Shown: positions 60,301 through 64,000 of the stretch, in pieces
How positions within the stretch are numbered: position 1 is the stretch's first letter
Layout: each line of letters starts with the position of its first letter
Source of the DNA: Lumbricus terrestris
Lineage: Eukaryota; Annelida; Clitellata; Crassiclitellata; Lumbricidae
Reading direction: 5' to 3'
NCBI GenBank assembly: GCA_949752735.1
Contig: OX457044.1
Location: 19,021,685 to 19,085,684 of the forward strand
DNA length: 64,000 nucleotides
Notes under the pieces: generated by a model
The model's database searches: none
Seen by the model: only the letters and a program-made list of their open reading frames with translations
Told to the model about the DNA's origin: nothing
Translations under genes and position numbers: made by a program

Positions 60301-61337
60301 AATGTTACCACTAAAAAAGTCATCGACTTTTTAAAGACGGAAAATGATATGTTTTCAGGAGATTTCAAAGAACTTACTCGTTACTTTTAAAAAGGTCGTC
60401 TGAAATTTTGATCGGCGAAAATGGAAATTTCGGCGACGACTCAGCCGTCTGTCCGTTCGCCCAAAATCTCTCGTCGCTCCTCGACAATTGTCCTTCCAGT
60501 AGCGACGCTAGGGGGGGGGGGCTAAGGCGTAGCCCCCTATAAAAGGCTAAGCGCCCCCCTAAAAACCGGCCATCCGGGTCTTTTTAGACGCAAAACTGAA
60601 ATATTTCCACGATTTTCGACCGGATGACTAAAAAAGGTCGTCAGAAATTTTTGCGGATGAAAATGGAAAATTTTCTCCGGGAGGCTTCAGCCCCAAAAAC
60701 TGAAATCCTGGCGCCGCCACTGTGTCCTTCGGCCGCTCCTTCGTTGCTCCCAACTTCTAGACCAAGTCTTCGCCCTGCTTGGCTCTGCATGCTAGGGCTG
60801 CTCAAGGCTTAAACCCCCTAACGAGAAATCCTAGGTACGCCACTGAAGTTGACTGAACAGCATAACCAATAACCTGACGATGGTTCCAGCCATTCGGTAT
60901 AAGTCCGCCACTGGTTGCACTCTGCCAGTGCCAGTCCCAAACCTGGATAAAGGAGGAGGGCGTCGCTAATGGTCTTTGTTACCACACAGTGGCGTCAAAC
61001 TGCAAATAACCACCCCCACCACCATTCGGTGTGGCCTCGTGCCTCTATAGTGTCTCTTCATAGCAGACATCATAACTGTCTTACGATAGAAATCGTTTTG
61101 TTCGTCTGCTTTCTGGCGGCAGAGATGACGTGTGATGTGACGAAGACGCAGACGACAAATTCCGTCGAAAACCATCGAAAGATGACGCCACTGCAGTCTC
61201 GTCATCAGGCGAATCCATCGACGATTTATGCAGCGACAGCGTTCGCCAGCCTCGTTCTCGCCATCGTTGTCGTCTACTTCGTCGTCAAGAACCGTCGCCA
61301 GAGGGCCTCGTCGTACGCGACCATGAACGACGACTGA
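34310..61337 (+). CDS. LAMP-like type I membrane glycoprotein (7-exon gene model)
   Basis: Exons 34310-34376, 57075-57199, 57646-57858, 58253-58444, 58856-58970, 59492-59743 and 61123-61337 join in phase to 392 residues. A signal peptide (1-22, hydrophobic core CLWFLWLLV) precedes a luminal part with sequons NET, NAT, NST, NES, NGS, NGT, NRT and NDS, then a transmembrane helix (about 356-376) and a short basic tail with YATM. The start DPCSLNNATLPNVIITFNST matches the first strand of a LAMP domain, RGSNLQVYKC the third-cysteine region, and FGPFPWNNNYEMTCDV the fourth-cysteine end. YATM fits YxxPhi sorting to endosomes or lysosomes. Extra cysteines and long spacing make it a divergent LAMP. 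The exon 4/5 and 5/6 junctions are uncertain, and intron 1 is unusually long. Confidence 0.6.
34426..34618. mobile_element. hAT-like MITE in LAMP intron 1, TSD RTGTTCAC
   Basis: TIRs CAGGGACGTAACTAGG / ATAGTTACGTCGCTG; flanks ATGTTCAC (34418-34425) and GTGTTCAC (34619-34626), 7 of 8. It lies 50 bp after the signal-peptide exon. Confidence 0.85.
34627..36292. mobile_element. Fold-back element with perfect 42-bp terminal inverted repeats
   Basis: 34627-34668 (TTAAAGGCCAAGGTTTGGTC...) is the exact reverse complement of 36251-36292. TTAA at each end could be a piggyBac-type target or part of the palindrome. An inner perfect 42-bp inverted pair (35031-35072 / 35149-35190) flanks CTATGCTATGC-type repeats. 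AGATTAGCTT recurs in both orientations across the element. No ORF recognised. Confidence 0.75.
36500..36720. repeat. About 36-bp minisatellite with TTTCGAATACC core
   Basis: About six diverged units containing TTTCGAATACC, then GGC, CGTC and TGTTAAA, ending where a GC-rich GGCGGCG block starts. Confidence 0.7.
36812..37073. mobile_element. MITE, family CATGGGCGGAGACTTA
   Basis: TIRs CATGGGCGGAGACTTA / AAGTCTCCGCCCATG. No matching 8-bp TSD. It sits inside a GC-rich repeat (36737-36811) that also occurs at 56040-56150. Related copies at 55083 and 60065. Confidence 0.7.
37225..38006. repeat. Giant (CATA)n microsatellite, about 780 bp
   Basis: Near-pure CATA for about 195 units with three short interruptions (37417-37443, 37855-37862, 37883-37892). 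The HTYI and MYVC ORFs across it are repeat artefacts. Confidence 0.97.
38357..38535. repeat. Three spaced copies of a 32-bp repeat
   Basis: GCTTACGGGAGTTTAAGCCA, then CGCCAGAGGCCC, occurs at about 38357, 38403 and 38492 with variable spacers. The third copy lies between inverted CCCCATGG / CCATGGGG. On minus it reads GLWRGL-SRK, which makes the 82-codon ORF look structured; origin unknown. Confidence 0.6.
39271..40647. mobile_element. 1.4-kb hAT-like element, TIR TAGACCTGGGAGT, TSD GTCTCTGC
   Basis: TIRs TAGACCTGGGAGT / ACTCCCAGGTCTA with the perfect TSD GTCTCTGC (39263-39270, 40648-40655). Dense subterminal GACTTGAAGTCGACTT and GACCCGACTTGG repeats lie within 170 bp of each end, as in hAT transposase-binding regions. 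No transposase ORF. Confidence 0.9.
40947..41568 (-). repeat. LTR, left copy (3' LTR in element sense)
   Basis: Identical by eye to 51445-52066 over 622 bp. Inserted in the retroposon tail GAAGGGGCGCTATAGAT, which resumes after 52066 as ATGGAGAAATAAATAAAC. Confidence 0.9.
48320..48930. repeat. (TATG)n, retroposon tails and (GTAA)n inside the LTR element
   Basis: (TATG)n at 48332-48407 runs into ACCATTTATATAGCGCC, and 48677-48740 holds TTATATAGCACCTTTTTCAG, then CTCAGAGATGCTCC. (GTAA)n follows at about 48810-48930. Older retroposons were thus captured in, or inserted into, the element. Confidence 0.7.
50090..51180. other. CA-rich region of the LTR element interior
   Basis: Very low G on +. 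It yields a 206-codon Thr/His/Gln-rich open frame with no domain. (CA)n at 51120-51172. A SINE tail (TTTATATAGCTCCCCTTCAA) lies at 50350. I do not call it a gene. Confidence 0.6.
51445..52066 (-). repeat. LTR, right copy (5' LTR in element sense)
   Basis: On minus it carries ATTGG (51964-51960, an inverted CCAAT box) and, about 35 bp on, GCTATATTAGC (near 51925), a plausible core promoter. Confidence 0.85.
52325..52559. mobile_element. hAT-like MITE, TSD CTCAGGAA
   Basis: TIRs CAGGGGCGGATCCAGG / TGGATCCGCCACTG with the perfect TSD CTCAGGAA (52317-52324, 52560-52567). 235 bp. Confidence 0.9.
52861..53288. mobile_element. hAT-like MITE, TSD AATGCAGT
   Basis: Ends CAAGGGCGGACACAG / TGGATCCGCCCCTG, perfect TSD AATGCAGT (52853-52860, 53289-53296). 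The interior repeats CTTTTTCATCCGCCGAAAA three times. Confidence 0.9.
53889..54645. promoter_or_regulatory. Cluster of four perfect CRE octamers
   Basis: TGACGTCA occurs at 53889-53896, 53952-53959, 54010-54017 and 54638-54645. CREB/ATF proteins bind this octamer. It lies in LAMP-like intron 1, just right of a possible minus-strand exon with donor GTAAGT (read CAAAAG|GTAAGT at 53709). Confidence 0.55.
55083..55475. mobile_element. Degenerate element of the CATGGGCGGAGACTTA family with internal hairpin
   Basis: Starts CATGGGCGGAGACTTACGG. An inverted pair at 55279-55316 and 55434-55472 (TTTTCCATCGACATTTCGGA) forms a hairpin. Right end and TSD not found. Confidence 0.5.
56263..56605. mobile_element. 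hAT-like MITE, TIR CAGTGGTGCCCAACC
   Basis: Left end CAGTGGTGCCCAACCTTTTT, right end GGTTGGGAACCATTG. This TIR type is known from widespread hAT families. No matching TSD, so an older copy. Confidence 0.75.
57075..57199 (+). CDS. Exon 2 of LAMP-like gene
   Basis: Acceptor CTTGCAG ends at 57074 and donor GTATTC starts at 57200. Phase 1 in, phase 0 out. It encodes an acidic, sequon-bearing stretch (SNETTNPDPTIHDDSDRPGD) and then PCSLNNATLPNVIITFNST, the LAMP-like first cysteine block. Confidence 0.75.
57267..57538. mobile_element. hAT-like MITE in LAMP intron 2
   Basis: TIRs CAGTGGCGTAGCCAGG / TGTCTACGCCACTG. Flanks CAATCCCC and CATTTTCC match only 5 of 8. Confidence 0.7.
57646..57858 (+). 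CDS. Exon 3 of LAMP-like gene
   Basis: Acceptor GTTTCAG ends at 57645 and donor GTCAGT starts at 57859. Phase 0, 71 codons. DRNESNCSRLG carries the likely second cysteine; a seven-Gly run follows, then RLSIRWSWEEQ. The Gly run is an expandable GGA repeat, as seen in other coding repeats. Confidence 0.7.
57977..58115. repeat. (TCTG)n microsatellite
   Basis: Imperfect TCTG array in LAMP intron 3; the Cys/Val/Ser-rich ORFs over it are artefacts. Confidence 0.9.
58253..58444 (+). CDS. Exon 4 of LAMP-like gene (3' border uncertain)
   Basis: Acceptor GTGTCCAG ends at 58252. In-frame reading RLTNGSSALDRMTLLFYGLK, then FVVTDTVIRR. Two donors are possible: GTATAG at 58408 (phase 2) or GTAATA at 58445 (phase 0). 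Only the second keeps the frame with the best acceptor of the next exon, so it is used here. Confidence 0.6.
58560..58812. repeat. TATATG/GAATATG low-complexity block
   Basis: Alternating TATATG, GTATAA and TGCATATG units fill most of LAMP intron 4. Confidence 0.85.
58856..58970 (+). CDS. Exon 5 of LAMP-like gene
   Basis: Acceptor GGAATTGCAG ends at 58855 and donor GTATAT starts at 58971. Phase 0 in, phase 1 out. It encodes WGNGTEVDSSGLGLGLIVMD, then ATFILEMSIL: alternating hydrophobic residues fitting the beta-strands before the third cysteine. Confidence 0.6.
59188..59372. mobile_element. hAT-like MITE in LAMP intron 5, TSD ATTTTAGT
   Basis: Left end CAGGGTTTAAAGTGGGTG, right end CACTTTAACCACTG, perfect TSD ATTTTAGT (59180-59187, 59373-59380). 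Same family as 19161-19343. Confidence 0.9.
59492..59743 (+). CDS. Exon 6 of LAMP-like gene (5' border uncertain)
   Basis: Donor GTTGGT at 59744, phase 1. The frame holds RGSNLQVYKCTN, TEADCGSSDW, sequons NRT and NDS, and FGPFPWNNNY. Acceptors at 59457 or 59460 look better by sequence, but the first puts an in-frame TAG at 59458 and the second needs phase 0. Acceptor TTGGACAG ending at 59491 is the only one keeping phase with exon 5. Confidence 0.55.
60065..60779. mobile_element. Level 2 MITE, TSD TGGCTCTG
   Basis: Left end CATGGGCGGAAACTTAGG, right end CCAAGTCTTCGCCCTGC, perfect TSD TGGCTCTG (60057-60064, 60780-60787). It is inserted into the level 1 element. Confidence 0.85.
60497..60722. 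mobile_element. Level 3 MITE, TSD TGTCCTTC
   Basis: Left end CAGTAGCGACGCTAGG, right end CCTGGCGCCGCCACTG, perfect TSD TGTCCTTC (60489-60496, 60723-60730). Youngest of the nest; similar to the 25737 element. Confidence 0.9.
61123..61337 (+). CDS. Exon 7 (terminal) of LAMP-like gene: TM and YxxPhi tail
   Basis: Acceptor CGGCAG ends at 61122, entered in phase 1. EMTCDVTK supplies the likely fourth cysteine. The hydrophobic helix IYAATAFASLVLAIVVVYFV is followed by KNRRQR stop-transfer charges and SSYATMNDD before TGA at 61335. GC rises sharply against the flanks. Confidence 0.75.
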
Positions 61338-61996
61338 CGGAATTTATTTAGCGCCAAACTGAAGCTGAGTTGCACTCTTAGAGGTTGTAGATCCTATGTA
61401 TGCCTGTATAGTGGTGTTAAACGGCTGACAGGCTTTTGCGAAGTCTGCCCTCCTAAACCGGTAAACCCCCCCCCCCCCACCCGTGAAAGGCTATTGAATG
61501 GCGCTATAAAAAATGTAGAAAGTTATGATAGAAATAACAGCATCAGCGTTTAGACGTCACTGTTAGACGACGACTATAATATGTATTATTTTAAAACCAC
61601 AGTAACTTGTAGGTTATACAGTTATACACTGTGTCCAGATGAAAAGTAGAACACACAAACTGTCATAGCTCGGTCAAAACTATCAGTATTCATCTGAAAT
61701 TTTAAACACAGCAACAGTGACCATATTTACACAGTTCTGCATTCTGTGTAGCCTACATTCCGGTCATGACCATTGGATGAATGGAATTCCCTCGTACCCC
61801 AATTATTCTCATGCTTGGTTGCACCCTGTGCTGATTGCAGCAGGTCTTGGAGTGCAATCGGCCGATGCCTTATGCATTAACCCTTCTCTATAGGCCTATG
61901 TATACCGACCGAGGATATATATGACATCCATACCGGTTACCATACACTATATATGGTCGGTGAAGGGTTAAAACGCAATAGAAGTTTTATTGTGTG

Positions 61997-62220
61997 CATG
62001 GCGCGGTGGTGCAGTGGGTATGCTTGTTCGGAGGGTTGCATGTTCGAATCCACCTCAAGCCGCCTCGTAAGTGACCTTGGGCAAGTCATTCACTCGCAAT
62101 TGCTCGTGCGCTTCGACGTGAAACTCCGATTCAGTCAGTGTCCGCGCTAAAGTCTGGAGCGCCTCTGGGTAGCCTAGTGAGCTTGAAGGGGCGCTATAGA
62201 AATGGAAAAAGAAAGAAAGA
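61997..62220 (+). mobile_element. Full-length tRNA-derived SINE in sense, downstream of the LAMP-like gene
   Basis: A box TGGTGCAGTGG (62007-62017), B box TGTTCGAATCC (62041-62051), body GACCTTGGGCAAGTCATTCA, tail CTTGAAGGGGCGCTATAGAA and an A-rich end. Same family as 18698-18896. Confidence 0.9.
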
Positions 62221-62226
62221 AATAAA
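62221..62226 (+). terminator. Candidate polyadenylation signal within SINE tail
   Basis: AATAAA lies in the A-rich tail of the sense SINE at 61997-62220, about 880 bp after the LAMP-like stop. I saw no earlier AATAAA or ATTAAA between 61338 and 62220. Confidence 0.35.
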
Positions 62227-62339
62227 CAAAATAAATAAATAAGAAGTTATTAGCTGCAATTTTTTCAACCACCGTCTCTCTCTCCTATAAGTTTGATTTA
62301 ACGAAACTAAGGCAATTAACGTACGTGTTTATAAAACTT

Positions 62340-62530
62340 TATATATATATAGCCTATATGTATATATATATATATATAGCCTATACTTGGTATATCCTTA
62401 ATTAAGGCAATTAACGTGTATATATATATATATATATACTTGGTATATCCTTAATTAAGGCAATTAACGTGTATATATATATGTATATATATACTTGGTA
62501 TATCCTTAATTAAGGCAATTAAAGCGTTTT
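62340..62530. repeat. About 60-bp tandem repeat with TTAATTAAGGCAATTAACG
   Basis: Three units of TTGGTATATCCTTAATTAAG then GCAATTAACGTG, separated by (TA)n. Confidence 0.85.
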
Positions 62531-62796
62531 TATATAGTCTTGGTATAATACTCTCCTTAATGTTCATCTTCGTTTATCGACCTCTAAGATAGGATCATAT
62601 AGGACTCAGGTAGGACATAACTGCGCCGAATGGACAGTGTAAACATGAGGATCGAGGGGCATGACATCGATCGGGCTACAGAGGCAATGTACATAACATA
62701 ACAAATGATCGAGGATTATGTAGATCATTGTATTCGTAGGCCTAGCAATTGCTGTCATAGGCTATTATTGCAGTCATCAGGAACTGACGATGATGA

Positions 62797-62899
62797 TGAA
62801 TCGATGATGATGATGATGATGATCATGATGGTGGTGGTGGTGGTGGTGTTGGTGGTGGTGGTAGGCTAGTGGTGGTGTCATGATGATAATGGTGATGAC

Positions 62900-62931
<32 letters not shown>

Positions 62932-62976
62932 CGATGACGATGACGACGACGACGACGGTAGTGGTGGTGGTGGTGG

Positions 62977-63019
<43 letters not shown>

Positions 63020-63320
63020 CGATTAATCAATCCAAATTTATATAGCACCCTTCAAAGCTCTCTACTCACAGGCACTCCATTTGTCCACTTTAGCCGCACT
63101 GGACTCTGGAGCGCTTAATGCCGATGATAACGACGACGACGAAGGCGATGATGAGGGTGAATCATTTGAATGTGGACTGCGACTTGCATGATAGTTCAAT
63201 TAATTCGGTAGTTACTATATATATTGAGCATCGCAATGAATCCTAAGGCAATGCTTCCCAACCAATGGATGATGATGACGACGACGACGACGACGATGGT
63301 GATGATGATGATGATGATGG
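62797..63320. repeat. (GAT)n, (GGT)n and (GAC)n trinucleotide arrays
   Basis: Long GAT/GAC/GGT arrays at 62797-63018 and 63265-63320 flank a SINE tail (TTTATATAGCACCCTTCAAA at 63040). Confidence 0.9.
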
Positions 63321-63379
63321 TGACAGTGATGATGTATGCCGCGAATAAATAATCCATTTATTCATGCATTAATTCATGA

Positions 63380-63619
63380 ATTAATTAATTAATTCATTCA
63401 TTCATTCATCCATTCATTCATTACGAGAATTTATATAGCGCCCCTTCAAGGTGACTACTCAGAAGCGCTCACTAGCCAAACGCGGCTAAAGAGGACAGTT
63501 TTGAGATGAGCATAGAAAGAGCTGCTTCTGCGCTATGCAGCTTTGTCTTTAAAAATCATTGCGAGCATAGGCCTACAAACATAGGCCTATAAACATAGGC
63601 CAACAAACATAGGTCTACA

Positions 63620-63672
<53 letters not shown>
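63380..63672. repeat. (ATTC)n, SINE tail remnant and (AT)n
   Basis: (ATTC)n at 63393-63422 is followed by GAATTTATATAGCGCCCCTT, an inverted retroposon tail. ACATAGGCC units precede (AT)n at 63625-63672. Confidence 0.8.
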
Positions 63673-63675
<3 letters not shown>

Positions 63676-64000
63676 TACAAACATATAGGCCTACAACCGC
63701 AATGATGTTCTCTCAATGACGCACGGTTATCTGAATAGTCTGGTAATTTCAGATAAGAACGTGTAGAGCAGCGCCGTTGGCAAGGCCGTTCACATGGGAT
63801 GGTGTAGACATAATTTATAATAGGCCTAGTCAGAGAAATCACCGCTTGTTTCTGGCTGAATCGGTCTGCATGGGCAGCATGGCTATCCAAAGCTATCCAA
63901 AGGCTGCTCTACATGTATATTGAAGTGCATCCCACGTCTGACAGGTTGTGTCGTGAAGTCCGCATGTATAGGCCTAGGTTAGGTTTCACATAATAATAAT

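Larger units (their letters stand above)
59968..60845. mobile_element. Outer MITE (level 1) of a three-level nest in LAMP intron 6
   Basis: Left end CAGAGACGTAGCGAGCG, right end CCTAGGTACGCCACTG. Its two halves share GCTTAAGCCCC / GGCTTAAACCCCC. AACAGCAG precedes it, and AACAGCAT follows only at 60856, after a further GAAGTTGACTG, so its right border is uncertain. Confidence 0.65.

Noticed and set aside
61997..62060. Functional tRNA gene from A and B boxes
   Set aside because: No acceptor stem closes, and the sequence continues as a SINE body shared with 18698-18896.
1..64000. CRISPR array, operons or bacterial genes
   Set aside because: Repeats are tandem microsatellites without unique spacers, and the window shows spliced genes, SINEs and LINEs, so it is eukaryotic.

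Overview
This is a stretch of a metazoan nuclear genome. It shows multi-exon genes with canonical GT..AG introns, tRNA-derived SINEs, 3' ends of L2/CR1-like LINEs, many short DNA transposons with 8-bp target-site duplications (TSDs), and abundant microsatellites. The palindrome TAGGCCTA and the retroposon tail TTTATATAGCGCCCCTTCAAG recur throughout. I favour a marine invertebrate deuterostome (an echinoderm would fit), but no sequence here proves the taxon.

Two protein genes can be assembled on the + strand by hand-joining exons with consistent phase. Gene 1 (coding 7905-31242, 19 coding exons, 918 codons) is a QRICH2/C16orf96-type protein with a DUF4795 coiled-coil region ending in the HCLSCDR motif. 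Vertebrate QRICH2 is a sperm-flagellum protein. Gene 2 (34310-61337, at least 7 exons, about 392 codons) is a type I membrane glycoprotein: signal peptide, N-glycosylation sequons, one LAMP-like luminal region, a transmembrane helix and a YATM tail motif. Its first intron is about 22.7 kb.

Layout. 1-1.5 kb: a tandem and inverted array of a 376-bp unit carrying an unrecognised ORF of about 100 codons. 2.6-4.6 kb: LINE fragments and two MITEs. 4.7-7.8 kb: mostly featureless. 7.9-31.9 kb: gene 1, whose introns hold a three-level transposon nest (13.0-18.1 kb), SINEs, LINE ends and hAT-like MITEs, one of them 30 bp upstream of a conserved exon. 32-34.3 kb: microsatellites and a homopurine tract. 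34.3-61.3 kb: gene 2. Its first intron contains a 1.7-kb fold-back element, a 780-bp (CATA)n array, a 1.4-kb hAT element and an 11.1-kb LTR retrotransposon with apparently identical 622-bp LTRs but no recognisable gag or pol. It also holds a cluster of four perfect CRE octamers next to possible antisense splice donors. 61.4-64 kb: a SINE and trinucleotide repeats.

The most striking feature is the density of dated transposition events. At least twelve elements keep perfect 8-bp TSDs, none encodes a visible transposase, and several are nested. The two genes show no sign of working together; they are neighbours 3 kb apart. All exon junctions are read by eye and were not checked against transcripts.
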